Assembly (NCBI RefSeq): GCF_030433895.1
Contig: NZ_JARUXE010000004.1
Coordinates: forward strand, 1-64,000
DNA length: 64,000 nucleotides
Reading direction: 5' to 3'
Source of the DNA: Arthrobacter sp. PsM3
GTDB taxonomy: Bacteria > Actinomycetota > Actinomycetes > Actinomycetales > Micrococcaceae
Below, piece by piece: positions 47,839 to 57,374 of this stretch. The translations under genes were made by a program, and so were the position numbers. Every line of letters starts with the position of its first letter. The stretch's first letter is position 1. A model generated the notes under the pieces. It was given only the letters and a program-made list of their open reading frames with translations, did not search any database and was not told the origin of the DNA.

Positions 47839-50800
47839 ATGAAACACATACCTTGGAAAACCGCGCTGGGCACAGCGCTGTCGGCGGGGCTCATCGCAGC
47901 CCCGCTGGCCGCGGTGCCGGCGTTCGCCGTGGAGGTCTCCCCGGCAGCCGCCGGCACCTCGCCGGTCATCATCAACGAGGCATACCTCAGCGGCGGCAGC
48001 GCGGGAGCCGCCTACAAGAGCAAATTCGTCGAGCTGTACAACACCTCCGACGCCCCGGTCCCGCTGGACGGCTGGTCACTCCAGTACCGGTCCGCGACAG
48101 GTACCGGCGTTCCCGGAAACGTCGTCCCGCTGACCGGCAGCATTGCCGCCAAGAGCTTCTACCTGATCAAGGCAACCGGCAACAATCCCACGACGTCGAC
48201 GGCGCCGGAACTCCCCGCCGCGGATCTGGATGCAGGCAGCCAATTCGCTCCCAGCGGCACCACCGGCACCATCGTGCTGGCCAGACAGGCGACGGCAGTC
48301 AACCCGCTGGCCTCCGGCTCGGCCATCGAGCCCGCCAACGTGGCCGATCTGCTCGGGTACGGGACCTCCAACACCTACGAAACCCAGGCAGCCACCGCGC
48401 CGGCGAGCAACACCGACGTCAAGAGCCTGAACCGCACCAACGGCGTTGACAGCAACAACAACTCCGCCGACTTCACCCTGAACGCCACAGTCACCCCCAA
48501 GGCAGCCAACGGTGCGGCCGCGCCCGTCGATCCTCCGGTCGATCCGGGCCCCGGCACTCCCCCGGCAGCCAAAACCATCGCCGAGATCCAGGGCAGCGGC
48601 ACCGCAAGCCCGTTCGTGGGGACCTCGGTCACCACCCGCGGCAAGGTCACCGCGACATTCCCCACCGGCGGCTTCGCCGGCTACTACATCCAGACCCCCG
48701 GCACCGGCGGCGACCTGGCGCCGGCCAACCACCCGGCGTCGGACGCCATCTTCGTCTTCTCGGCCGCCACGGCCGGTTCCGTCCAGATCGGCGACTACGT
48801 CGAGGTGACCGGCCCCGTCAGCGAATACTTCGGCATGACCCAGGTCAGCGTTGCCGCCGCGGCGGACCTCAAGAAGCTCACCGAGGCCGCCCCCGAGGTC
48901 AAGGCCACCGGCTTTGCGCTGCCGGCCGGGGAAGCCTTCCGCGAATCACTCGAAGGCATGCTGCTCACCCCGCAGGGCCCCCTGACCGTCGCTGACAACT
49001 TCTCGCTGAACCAGTACGGCGAAATCGGCCTGGCCGGAGGCACCACCCCGCTGGAGCAGCCCACCGCCGTCGCGCCGTTCGGCTCGGCCGAATACACCGC
49101 CACCGTCGCCGCCAATGCCGCCCGCGGCATCAAGCTCGACGACGGCGCCACCACCAACTTCCTCAAGGACGCCGCCAGCAAGGCCCTGGCATTGCCGTAC
49201 CTGACCAAGGCGGAACACGTCCGCGTCGGCACACCGGTGAACTTCAAAACCAACGTTGTGCTCAGCTACACCAACAACTCCTGGAAGTTCCAGCCGCTGA
49301 CCCAGCTGACCCCCGCAAACGCGGACACGGTCCAGCCGGCAAGCTTCGGCGCCACCACCCGCACGGACGCTCCGGCGGCCGTCGGGGGCAACCTCAAGAT
49401 CGCCTCGTTCAACGTGCTCAACTACTTCCCCACCACGGGCGACCAGCTCACCGGATGCACCTACTACACGGACCGTGACGGCAACCCGATCACCGTCCGC
49501 GGCGGCTGCGACGCCCGCGGCGCGGCCAACGCCGCCAACCTCCAGCGCCAGCAGGACAAGATCGTCGCCGCCATTTCCAAGTCCGGCGCCGACGTCGTGA
49601 CCCTCATGGAGGTCGAAAACTCGGCACAGTTCGGCAAGAACCGTGACGATGCCCTGGCCAAGCTGGTCGACAACCTCAACATCGCCACGCCGGGGATCTG
49701 GGACTACGTCCGCACGCCCGCCAACGCACCCCCGCTGGCTGACGAGGACATGATCCGCACCGCGTTCATCTACAAGTTGGCCGCGGCCGAGCCGGTGGGC
49801 GAATCCATCATCCACAACGACGCTGTCGCCTTCGCCACTGCCCGCAAGCCGCTGGCACAGGTCTTCAAGCCGGTCGGCGCCTCCGATGACAAGAAGTTCA
49901 TCGCGATCGCCAACCACTTCAAGTCCAAGGGCTCAGCGGCCACGCCGGACGACACCGACAAGGGCCAGGGCGCCTCGAACCTCGCCCGCACGGCCCAGGC
50001 CCAGTCGCTGCTGGCGTTCTCGGACGAACTGCAGAAATCCAAAGGCACCGACAAGGTCTTTCTGATCGGTGACTTCAACTCCTACGCCAAGGAGGACCCG
50101 ATCAACGTCCTCACGGGCGCCGGGTACGTCAACCAGGACGAGAAGGCCACGAACGCCGACGGGTCCGCGAAGCATTCCTACCTGTTCGGCGGCCTCGTGG
50201 GCTCGCTGGACCACATCCTCGCCTCGCCGGGTGCCAACGCCGTCGTCACCGGCGCCGACATCTGGAACATCAACTCCGTGGAGTCCGTCGCCCTGGAGTA
50301 CAGCCGCTACAACAACAACGTGACCGCCTACTACGCTCCGGACCAGTTCCGGGCGAGCGACCACGATCCGGTGGTGGTGGGCCTGAACCTGCCGTCCACC
50401 CCCGCCAGCGTTGAGCTGAACCTCCTCGGCATCAACGACTTCCACGGCCGCATCGATTCCAACACCGTGTTCTTCGCCGGGACCATCGAGAAGCTGCGGG
50501 CCGCGGCTGCCCCCGGCGCCACGGCGTTCCTCTCCGCGGGCGATAACATCGGCGCCTCGCTGTTCGCCTCGGCCGTGGCCAAGGACCAGCCGACCATCGA
50601 TGTGCTGAACGCCCTGGACCTGCGCACCTCGGCCGTGGGCAACCACGAGTTCGACGGCGGCTGGGCCGACCTGCGGGACCGTGTCATCGCGGGCGGCAGC
50701 AACGCCAAGTTCCCCTATCTGGGCGCCAACGTCTACAAGAAGGGCACCACCGAACCGGCCCTGCCGGAGTACACCGTGCTCGAGATGAACGGCGTCAGGG

Positions 50801-52410
50801 TCGCCGTGATCGGAACCGTCACGCAGGAAGTTCCCTCGCTGGTCACCCCCGCCGGCATCGCCGATCTCGAGTTCGGTGACGCCGTCGACGCCATCAACCG
50901 GGTCGCCGCGAAGATCAAGGCGGAGAAACTCGCCGACGTGATCATCGTGGAGAACCACGACGGCGCCGGTTCCGGCACGCCCGAAGGTTCCACCCTGGCG
51001 CAGGAAGTGGCCGCCGGCGGCCCCTTCGCCAAGATGGTCACCGGGGTCACCCCGGACGTTGCGGCCATCTTCAACGGCCACACCCACAAGCAGTACTCCT
51101 GGGATGCGCCGGTCCCCGGCGTTGAGGGCAAGACCCGCCCGATCGTCCAGACCGGCAACTACGGCGAGTTCATCGGCCAGATCCAGCTGACCATCGACAC
51201 GAAGACCATGTCGGTGACCAGCTACAAGGCCGGCAACGTCAAGCGCACCACCTCCGCTGACCAGCCGGCCGCCGACCTCGTGGCCGCGTACCCGCGGGTC
51301 GCGGCGGTCAAGTCCATTGTTGACAAGGCCCTCGCCGACGCAGCCGTGGTCGGCAACCAGCCGGTCGGCTCCGTGACGGCGGATATCACCACCGCGTTCA
51401 CCCCTGCCACCGCCACCACCCCGGCGGCACGCGATGACCGGGCCAGCGAGTCCACCCTGGGCAACCTCGTCGCGGATTCCCTGCTTGACTCGCTCCAGGC
51501 CCCGGACCTCGGCGGTGCCGAGATCGGCGTCGTCAACCCGGGCGGCCTGCGCAACGAGCTGTACTACGCACCCGACGGGACCATCACCTACGCCGAGGCC
51601 AACGCGGTCCTGCCGTTCGTGAACAACCTGTGGACCACCTCGCTGACCGGCGAACAGTTCAAGACGCTGCTGGAGCAGCAGTGGCAGACCAACCCGGACG
51701 GCACGGTTCCCAGCCGCGCCTACCAGCAGCTGGGCCTGTCCAAGAACGTCAACTACACCTACGACGCCGGCCGCGCCACCGGTGACCGGATCACCTCGAT
51801 CCGGGTCAATGGCGCGCTGATCGACCCGGCGCAGTCCTACCGGATCGGGACGTTCAGCTTCCTGGCAACGGGCGGCGACAACTTCCGCATCTTCACGTCC
51901 GGCACCGGCACCAAGGACTCCGGGCTCGTGGACCGCGACGCGTGGATCAAGTACCTGCAGTCGCACAACCCGGTCTCGCCGGACTTCGCCCGCCGCTCTG
52001 TCATCGTGGTCAACACCACGGCCGCCGAGGTCAAGGGCGGCGAGGCCATCACCCTGGCGGTATCCAAGCTGGATCTGACCTCGCTGGGCAGCCCGGTGAA
52101 CACCTCGCTGCGCGCCGGGTTCACCGACGCAAACGGCACGGTCACGGCGCTCGGAACGGTCCCGGTTTCCGCCGGCGCCGCGACGGTGAGCGTGTTGGTT
52201 CCGGCCGGCGCCGCGGCAGGCGCCGGCACTCTGGTGCTCACCGCCGCCGAATCCGGCACCGTGGTGAAGGCGGGCGTCCTGGTCGCGGCCAGCGTTCCGG
52301 TCCCGCCGAAGTGCACCGCTCCGGCGCCGCCGACCAAGTGGTACGACTTCAAGGGCTGGATCAAGTACACGATTGCGTGGCTCCAGTACCAGAAGTGCCT
52401 CCGGGGCTAG
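47839..52410 (+). CDS. Secreted ExeM/NucH-type nuclease fused to 5'-nucleotidase
   Basis: A 1523-residue exported enzyme. Order: signal peptide 1-30 (VPAFA), lamin-tail domain (about 40-195), OB-fold-like segment (about 240-345), and an endonuclease/exonuclease/phosphatase domain (about 515-855: KIASFNVLNYFP, TLMEVEN, LIGDFNS, SLDHILAS, SDHDPVVV). The metallophosphoesterase (from about 858) has LLGINDFHGR, GNHEFDGGW and FNGHTHKQ; the 5'-nucleotidase C-terminal domain has NPGGLRNEL and TGGDNFRIF. An Ig-like tail with two Cys ends the chain. It should degrade extracellular DNA or RNA and dephosphorylate the nucleotides, releasing phosphate and nucleosides. There is no LPXTG or membrane anchor. 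Confidence 0.92.
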   Translation: MKHIPWKTALGTALSAGLIAAPLAAVPAFAVEVSPAAAGTSPVIINEAYLSGGSAGAAYKSKFVELYNTSDAPVPLDGWSLQYRSATGTGVPGNVVPLTGSIAAKSFYLIKATGNNPTTSTAPELPAADLDAGSQFAPSGTTGTIVLARQATAVNPLASGSAIEPANVADLLGYGTSNTYETQAATAPASNTDVKSLNRTNGVDSNNNSADFTLNATVTPKAANGAAAPVDPPVDPGPGTPPAAKTIAEIQGSGTASPFVGTSVTTRGKVTATFPTGGFAGYYIQTPGTGGDLAPANHPASDAIFVFSAATAGSVQIGDYVEVTGPVSEYFGMTQVSVAAAADLKKLTEAAPEVKATGFALPAGEAFRESLEGMLLTPQGPLTVADNFSLNQYGEIGLAGGTTPLEQPTAVAPFGSAEYTATVAANAARGIKLDDGATTNFLKDAASKALALPYLTKAEHVRVGTPVNFKTNVVLSYTNNSWKFQPLTQLTPANADTVQPASFGATTRTDAPAAVGGNLKIASFNVLNYFPTTGDQLTGCTYYTDRDGNPITVRGGCDARGAANAANLQRQQDKIVAAISKSGADVVTLMEVENSAQFGKNRDDALAKLVDNLNIATPGIWDYVRTPANAPPLADEDMIRTAFIYKLAAAEPVGESIIHNDAVAFATARKPLAQVFKPVGASDDKKFIAIANHFKSKGSAATPDDTDKGQGASNLARTAQAQSLLAFSDELQKSKGTDKVFLIGDFNSYAKEDPINVLTGAGYVNQDEKATNADGSAKHSYLFGGLVGSLDHILASPGANAVVTGADIWNINSVESVALEYSRYNNNVTAYYAPDQFRASDHDPVVVGLNLPSTPASVELNLLGINDFHGRIDSNTVFFAGTIEKLRAAAAPGATAFLSAGDNIGASLFASAVAKDQPTIDVLNALDLRTSAVGNHEFDGGWADLRDRVIAGGSNAKFPYLGANVYKKGTTEPALPEYTVLEMNGVRVAVIGTVTQEVPSLVTPAGIADLEFGDAVDAINRVAAKIKAEKLADVIIVENHDGAGSGTPEGSTLAQEVAAGGPFAKMVTGVTPDVAAIFNGHTHKQYSWDAPVPGVEGKTRPIVQTGNYGEFIGQIQLTIDTKTMSVTSYKAGNVKRTTSADQPAADLVAAYPRVAAVKSIVDKALADAAVVGNQPVGSVTADITTAFTPATATTPAARDDRASESTLGNLVADSLLDSLQAPDLGGAEIGVVNPGGLRNELYYAPDGTITYAEANAVLPFVNNLWTTSLTGEQFKTLLEQQWQTNPDGTVPSRAYQQLGLSKNVNYTYDAGRATGDRITSIRVNGALIDPAQSYRIGTFSFLATGGDNFRIFTSGTGTKDSGLVDRDAWIKYLQSHNPVSPDFARRSVIVVNTTAAEVKGGEAITLAVSKLDLTSLGSPVNTSLRAGFTDANGTVTALGTVPVSAGAATVSVLVPAGAAAGAGTLVLTAAESGTVVKAGVLVAASVPVPPKCTAPAPPTKWYDFKGWIKYTIAWLQYQKCLRG

Positions 52411-52430
52411 TTTCCGCAGCCCTGCACCAG

Positions 52431-52511
52431 TGAGCATGCCCTCCCCCGGGCTGCAGCAATGGACATACAGCCCATATGTCCAGTGCCCAGTCCGGAGGGA
52501 GGGCATGCTCA
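52431..52511 (+). terminator. Long-armed terminator-like hairpin after the nuclease gene
   Basis: TGAGCATGCCCTCCC (52431-52445) pairs perfectly with 52497-52511, followed by TTTTTCG. The loop contains a second perfect hairpin, TGGACATA/TATGTCCA, at 52459-52481. It lies 20 bases after the stop codon. Confidence 0.8.
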
Positions 52512-52577
52512 TTTTTCGTGGGAACGCAGGGAGGGCATGCTCATTTTTCGTGGGAACGCACGGAGGGCATGCTCATT
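52497..52577 (+). repeat. 32-base tandem repeat (two full copies and a partial third)
   Basis: Units 52497-52528 and 52529-52560 are identical; a third unit (52561-52577) matches for about 16 bases. Each unit contains the right arm GGAGGGCATGCTCA and, in the full units, the T run of the terminator above. So the terminator arm has been duplicated. Confidence 0.92.
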
Positions 52578-52603
52578 GCTGGGGGCGCGCCGGTCCTGCC
52601 CGG

Positions 52604-54583
52604 CTACTGCCCGAGGATGGCCCGGGCGATCTCGTCGGCGTCCCGAAGTGTGCGCTGGCCGCTGCGGTACACGGGTCCGCTCTTTGGCCGGGCCTCGGCC
52701 GCGATGGCGGTGCCCCACTGCACGGCGGACAACTGCAGCCCCAGAACGTACAGGCCTTCGGTCACCGAGCCGTTCGCGCCCAGCGGCCGGTAGGGGTGCG
52801 GTGCCACGTCCAGCCCGGACGTGGGCACCGGGGCTCCCTCGACCGTCATCATGATCCGGGGGCGGAGCAGGCCCTCGGCCAGCAGCTGCTCCAGCAGTGG
52901 CGAATCGTTGACCGCGACCTTGTTGGCCGGTGCCAGCGCCTCCACCATGGCCACGGCAGTCACGACGTCGCCGCCGCCGTCGTCGGGACCGTTCCCCACC
53001 CACGGCGACACCGCCGTGAACGTCCCCGCTTTGCGGTCCACGCCGAATTTCGGGTCCGGCCCGACGAACCGCACGACGCCTGCACTGACAAGGGCGGCGA
53101 GCTGTTCGGCGCGCAGCGCGGGAGGCCCGCTGGCGAGGCCTTCCACAAACGATTCGAACCAGCCGCGGAGCCCGGCGACCCACGACTCATCGGTGATGCC
53201 GCCGTCCGCGACCGCCGTCTTCAGCACCGCCCGGCCGTGGTGCAGGGCGCCGATGGTCATCTTCACCGGGTCGTTCTCCCCCAGCGCGGAGCGCCGGGCG
53301 TCGTCGAGCAGATAGTCGACGACGGCGGCGTCGAGTTCCGCCCGGGAGTCGAATGACCGCCCGGCCAGCGGAGCCGCAAGCCCCAGCAGGTTCAGCCGGT
53401 GGGCGGCCCGGACGTGCACGTCGAGGACGGAGTCCACCAGCTCTTCCCATTTCGCGGTGGAGTGCGCGTGCGGGCGCAGGGCTTGCTCCAGCGCCCTCAG
53501 GAACTCCTTGGGCTCCGTCAGGATCGCGGCCGGCTGCGAGCGCGCAAGCGTGGAGTAGTAGGCCCAGAGTGCGTCCCGGTGCAGGAGAGGCCAGAGATCG
53601 TGGTCGAAGGCGGGCCGGATACCTGCCTCCGCAAATTTCGCCACGGCGCTTTCGGTGCAGTACCTCAGCGTCACCGCTTCAGGGTAATAGCCGGCGAGGC
53701 TCGCCTTGGCCCGGTACGGGGTGCCGCGCCGGGAAGCGGCGATGATGAGGGGTTCACGGCCGGAGGGAAGGTAGCTGAGCCGGCCGTCCTGGCCGGACCG
53801 GAACCGTCCGCCGCGGCCTTCGGTCAGCTGGCCCATGGCATCAAAGAAGTTCAGGCCCATGCCGCGCACCAGCACCGGCTTGACGGCCGGCACCAGCGAC
53901 CAGTCGACGTCGGCCGGAGCAGCCGGAGGCAGGTACAGCAGCCCGAATTCCTCCGCCGCCGCCTGGAGGCCGCGCTGTTCGGGGTTGAGCCGTGATTCGA
54001 GGTGGCCGAGGGCCAGCACCACGGAATCGACGGTGAGGACCGCGCCGTCGGCCAGTCCGACGTCGAACCTCACCCGGCCGTCGTCACCCCCGGCTCCCGG
54101 CGCGGCGTGGCGGACCGACGTCGCTGTCGTGTCGTGGAAAGCCACCGTGGCGCCGGCGGGAAGGCGGGAGAGCAGCTCTTCCAGGGTGGAGCGGAGGTAG
54201 CGGCCGTACAGCGCCCGGCTGGGAAAGTCGGCGGAGCCCAGCCCGGAGAGTTCGGCGCGCTCCTCGGCGGTGAGGGAGGGGTGGGGCCCCGCCCGCTGCA
54301 GTTCCCGCCAGCGGTCGAACGTGTGGCCGGCCAAGGGCGGCGCGAGGTCCGGGTCCTCGGGGATGACCGTGGGGTAGAACGACTGTGTGTTCATCAGGTA
54401 GAGCCGGGACTGTCCGGGCTGCCAGACGTGCCCCGGTCCGGCCGGATAGGGATCAATGACATCAATGTGCAGGGTGGTGTGCGGGCCGGTCGGCGCCCAG
54501 TTGGCCAGCAGCCGTTCCAGCACGCTCGTGCCCCGGGGACCGGCGCCGACCACTGCCGTCCGGATGCTCTGCGATATGCCCAC
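52604..54583 (-). CDS. FAD/NAD(P)-binding oxidoreductase-like protein
   Basis: A 659-residue protein. The N-terminal dinucleotide fold reads RTAVVGAGPRGTSVLERLLANW, and the stretch HVWQPGQSRLYLMNT is typical of the NAD_binding_9 group that includes lysine/ornithine N-monooxygenase-like proteins. A second nucleotide motif is VLALGHLES. The C-terminal half is helical with unknown role. No substrate can be assigned. GTG 54583 is chosen because the fold starts right after it and TACGCT (minus strand) lies 7 bases upstream. Divergent from the prolyl oligopeptidase gene. Confidence 0.82.
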   Translation of the reverse strand: MGISQSIRTAVVGAGPRGTSVLERLLANWAPTGPHTTLHIDVIDPYPAGPGHVWQPGQSRLYLMNTQSFYPTVIPEDPDLAPPLAGHTFDRWRELQRAGPHPSLTAEERAELSGLGSADFPSRALYGRYLRSTLEELLSRLPAGATVAFHDTTATSVRHAAPGAGGDDGRVRFDVGLADGAVLTVDSVVLALGHLESRLNPEQRGLQAAAEEFGLLYLPPAAPADVDWSLVPAVKPVLVRGMGLNFFDAMGQLTEGRGGRFRSGQDGRLSYLPSGREPLIIAASRRGTPYRAKASLAGYYPEAVTLRYCTESAVAKFAEAGIRPAFDHDLWPLLHRDALWAYYSTLARSQPAAILTEPKEFLRALEQALRPHAHSTAKWEELVDSVLDVHVRAAHRLNLLGLAAPLAGRSFDSRAELDAAVVDYLLDDARRSALGENDPVKMTIGALHHGRAVLKTAVADGGITDESWVAGLRGWFESFVEGLASGPPALRAEQLAALVSAGVVRFVGPDPKFGVDRKAGTFTAVSPWVGNGPDDGGGDVVTAVAMVEALAPANKVAVNDSPLLEQLLAEGLLRPRIMMTVEGAPVPTSGLDVAPHPYRPLGANGSVTEGLYVLGLQLSAVQWGTAIAAEARPKSGPVYRSGQRTLRDADEIARAILGQ

Positions 54584-54702
54584 GGCATCCAGCGTATCCG
54601 CTACCGGCCCGCGGCCCGGACCGGACCGGCGCACCCGCCGCCCGTTCGGTGCGGCCCCGGTGTGACTTGCTTGTGGCACGCCGATATTGCTTGGATGGAA
54701 AA

Positions 54703-56991
54703 ATGACCACCTCCCCAGCTGCTCCCCCTCCCGCGCCCGGCCGCCCCGCCGCGGACACCGCGTCCGCCGCCGCGGGAACGGCACCCGAACCCGTCGACGA
54801 GAACATCTGGCTTGAGGAGATCTACGGCGAGGAACAGCTCGCCTGGGTCCGCGAACAGAACGCCCGCACCGAGGAACTGCTGGAGGGCCCGGAATACACC
54901 GCGCTGGAGTCCGGCATCCTCGAGGTGCTGAACTCCACCGACCGGATCGCCATGGTGGGCAAGCACGGCGACTGGTATTACAACTTCTGGAAGGACCGGG
55001 AGAACCCGAAGGGCCTGTGGCGACGGACCAGCTGGGACAGCTACCGCGGCGGAACTCCGGAGTGGGACGTCCTGCTGGATGTGGACGCGCTGGCCGCTGC
55101 GGAGGGCGAGGAGTGGGTCTTCCACGGCGCCAATTTCCTGCGCCCGGCCGCGGGCGAACCGCACCGGCTGGCGCTGCTCGCGCTCTCCCCCGACGGCGGC
55201 GACGCGAACCGTTACCGGGAGTTCGACGTCGAGTCCCGAAGCTTCGTGTACCCTGCCGCCGGCGGCTTCGACCTGCCGACAGCCAAGGGCAACGCCTCCT
55301 GGCTCGACGCCGACACGCTGCTGGTCTCCTCCACCGCAGCGGGTCTGCCCAGCACCACCTCCTCCTATGCCCGGACCGGCGTCAAGCTGCGCCGCGGCGG
55401 AACCCTGGCCACGGCGGAGCGGCTGTTCGACATCCCGGAAGACCACATGATGGCGCTCGTGGCGCACGACTCCACCCCGGGCTTCGAGCGGACCTTTGCC
55501 GTGGACTGGCTCAGCTTCTTTGAGCGGACCACTGCGGTGCTGCGCGACGGGCGGTGGGTGCAGATCGACGTCCCGCCGGATGTGAACCTCAGCGCGCACC
55601 GCGGCTGGCTGCTGTTCCGGCCGCAGAAGGACTGGACCGTCGGCGGAACGAACTACCCGGCCGGGTCCCTGCTCGCCGCCGGCTTCGAGGACTTCCTGGC
55701 CGGTGGCCGGGAACTGTCCGTGCTGTTCGCCCCGGATGAGCACACCTCCCTGCAGTCCTGGAGCTGGACCCGGGACTTCCTGCTGCTGAACCTGCTGCGC
55801 GACGTCTCCTCGGAGATCCTGGTCCTCGATCCGTCACAGCCCGGAACGGACACTGCCTGGGCCTCCACCGTGCTGGACGCCTGCCCGCCGCTGCACGACG
55901 TCACGGCCTACGCCGTCGACGACGAGGACACCGCCGAGGACACGGACGACGACGGCACCGACGGCGCTGCACCGGTATCCGAGGGCGAGGCCCCCGGCGC
56001 AGGGAACGACTTCTGGCTCGTGGCCACCGGCTTCACCACGCCCAGCACGCTCACCCGCGGCACCCTGAAGCGTGCCGCCGGGAGCGGCGTGGACAGCACC
56101 CACGAGGTGGTCCGGTCCTCGCCGTCGTTCTTCAATGAAGCGGCCTACGAGGTCCAGCAGCACTTTGCCGTGTCCAAGGACGGCACCCGGGTGCCGTATT
56201 TCCAGGTGGCGTCCAAGGATCTCGTGCTGGACGGCCAGAACCCCACCCAGCTCTCCGGCTACGGCGGCTTCGAGATCTCGCGGACCCCGGCCTACAGCGG
56301 CGCGATTGGGCGGGCCTGGCTGGAGCGCCGCACCGGGGAATCGGCCGGGCAGCACGGGGACGCCCCGCACACCCGCGGCGGGGTCTACGTCGTGGCCAAC
56401 ATCCGCGGCGGCGGCGAATACGGCCCCGCGTGGCACCGCGCGGCCCTGCAGGAGAAGCGGCACCGGGCCTACGAGGATTTCGCGGCCGTGGCGGCGGACC
56501 TGATCTCCCGCGGCGTGACGTCCCGCGAGCGGCTCGGCTGCGTGGGCGGCTCCAACGGCGGCCTGCTGGTGGGGAACATGCTCACCCGCTACCCGGAGCT
56601 CTTCGGCGCCGTGTCCTGCGGGGTCCCGCTGCTGGACATGCGCCGCTACACCAAGCTCTCCGCCGGCCACTCCTGGATCGCCGAATACGGCGACCCCGAC
56701 GTGCCCGAACAGTGGGAGTTCATCAGGACGTTCTCCCCGTACCACATGCTCCGGGACGGCGTGGACTACCCGGAGACGTTCATCTGGACGGCGACGTCCG
56801 ATGACCGCGTCGGGCCGGTGCAGGCGCGCAAGATGGCCGCCCGCATGCAGGCAATGGGCATCCCCAACGTCTGGTTCCACGAGGCGCTGGAAGGCGGCCA
56901 CGCCGGGGCCTCCGACAACCGCCAGGCTGCGGCCCTGCAGAGCCGCAGCCAGCACTTCCTGTGGCGCGCCCTGGCCGGCCGGGGCGCCTGA
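54703..56991 (+). CDS. Prolyl oligopeptidase family serine peptidase (S9)
   Basis: A 762-residue cytoplasmic peptidase. An N-terminal seven-bladed propeller domain (about 30-440) has the S9A entry motif ENIWLEEIYGEEQLAWVREQN. The C-terminal hydrolase has nucleophile Ser in GGSNGGLLVG, Asp in TSDDRVGP and His in ALEGGHAG, preceded by NIRGGGEYGPAWH. It cleaves short peptides after proline or related residues. A Glu/Asp-rich insert (DDEDTAEDTDDDGTDG, about 405-420) interrupts the propeller. ATG 54703 is chosen; GGATGGAA precedes it and no signal peptide is seen. Confidence 0.9.
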   Translation: MTTSPAAPPPAPGRPAADTASAAAGTAPEPVDENIWLEEIYGEEQLAWVREQNARTEELLEGPEYTALESGILEVLNSTDRIAMVGKHGDWYYNFWKDRENPKGLWRRTSWDSYRGGTPEWDVLLDVDALAAAEGEEWVFHGANFLRPAAGEPHRLALLALSPDGGDANRYREFDVESRSFVYPAAGGFDLPTAKGNASWLDADTLLVSSTAAGLPSTTSSYARTGVKLRRGGTLATAERLFDIPEDHMMALVAHDSTPGFERTFAVDWLSFFERTTAVLRDGRWVQIDVPPDVNLSAHRGWLLFRPQKDWTVGGTNYPAGSLLAAGFEDFLAGGRELSVLFAPDEHTSLQSWSWTRDFLLLNLLRDVSSEILVLDPSQPGTDTAWASTVLDACPPLHDVTAYAVDDEDTAEDTDDDGTDGAAPVSEGEAPGAGNDFWLVATGFTTPSTLTRGTLKRAAGSGVDSTHEVVRSSPSFFNEAAYEVQQHFAVSKDGTRVPYFQVASKDLVLDGQNPTQLSGYGGFEISRTPAYSGAIGRAWLERRTGESAGQHGDAPHTRGGVYVVANIRGGGEYGPAWHRAALQEKRHRAYEDFAAVAADLISRGVTSRERLGCVGGSNGGLLVGNMLTRYPELFGAVSCGVPLLDMRRYTKLSAGHSWIAEYGDPDVPEQWEFIRTFSPYHMLRDGVDYPETFIWTATSDDRVGPVQARKMAARMQAMGIPNVWFHEALEGGHAGASDNRQAAALQSRSQHFLWRALAGRGA

Positions 56992-57028
56992 CCCGCCGCT
57001 CCCGGCCGGGGGCTCCCCACCGCGCAGG

Positions 57029-57093
57029 GCAACGCGGGGTCACTTCGCGCCCATGCGCGGGCCCAACACGGGCGCAAAATGACCCCGCGTTGC
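57029..57093. repeat. 65-base palindromic repeat, family A, copy 3
   Basis: Outer arms 57029-57042 and 57080-57093 pair perfectly; the inner arms CGCGCCC and GGGCGC also pair. It lies 37 bases after the peptidase stop and just before the promoter of tRNA-Ser(GCU), and it is followed by CTCGTTTT. Here a terminator role is plausible. Confidence 0.87.
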
Positions 57094-57098
57094 TCGTT

Positions 57099-57128
57099 TT
57101 GCACTGCATGGCCCCTTCTGCGTATCCT
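57099..57128 (+). promoter_or_regulatory. Promoter of tRNA-Ser (GCU)
   Basis: TTGCAC (57099-57104), an 18-base spacer and TATCCT (57123-57128) lie 23 bases before the tRNA 5' end. Confidence 0.6.
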
Positions 57129-57151
57129 TGGTTGGCTAGTTCATAGCAATT

Positions 57152-57239
57152 GGAGACGTGCCAGAGCGGCCGAATGGGCTTCACTGCTAATGAAGTGTGG
57201 GGCACAACTCCACCGGGGGTTCAAATCCCCCCGTCTCCG
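57152..57239 (+). tRNA. tRNA-Ser (anticodon GCU)
   Basis: An 88-base class II tRNA: acceptor GGAGACG pairs with CGTCTCC, discriminator G. The anticodon stem CTTCA/TGAAG holds loop CTGCTAA (anticodon GCT), a long variable arm follows, and the T arm is GGGGG-TTCAAAT-CCCCC. It reads AGC/AGU codons. No CCA is encoded. Confidence 0.97.
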
Positions 57240-57244
57240 CGTTT

Positions 57245-57271
57245 GGCCCCGGTCCTTGACCGGGGCCTTTT
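57245..57271 (+). terminator. Terminator of tRNA-Ser (GCU)
   Basis: A 10-bp stem (57245-57254 with 57258-57267), 3-base loop and TTTT directly follow the tRNA. Confidence 0.88.
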
Positions 57272-57374
57272 GCGTACCCGGGCACCGCCGGGCTTCGCGG
57301 CACCGGGGTTAGCGCCACGTCCGGGTGCCGGACACCGGGCGCCTTCCCGGCAGCCCGGGTGGCAGGATAGGCGC

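Noticed and set aside
49933..52512. 859-residue minus-strand open frame
   Set aside because: It is antisense to the nuclease/nucleotidase gene, which has full domain support.
52497..52577. Possible CRISPR array from the 32-base repeats
   Set aside because: The repeats are directly adjacent with no spacers and there are no cas genes; they are tandem copies of a terminator arm.
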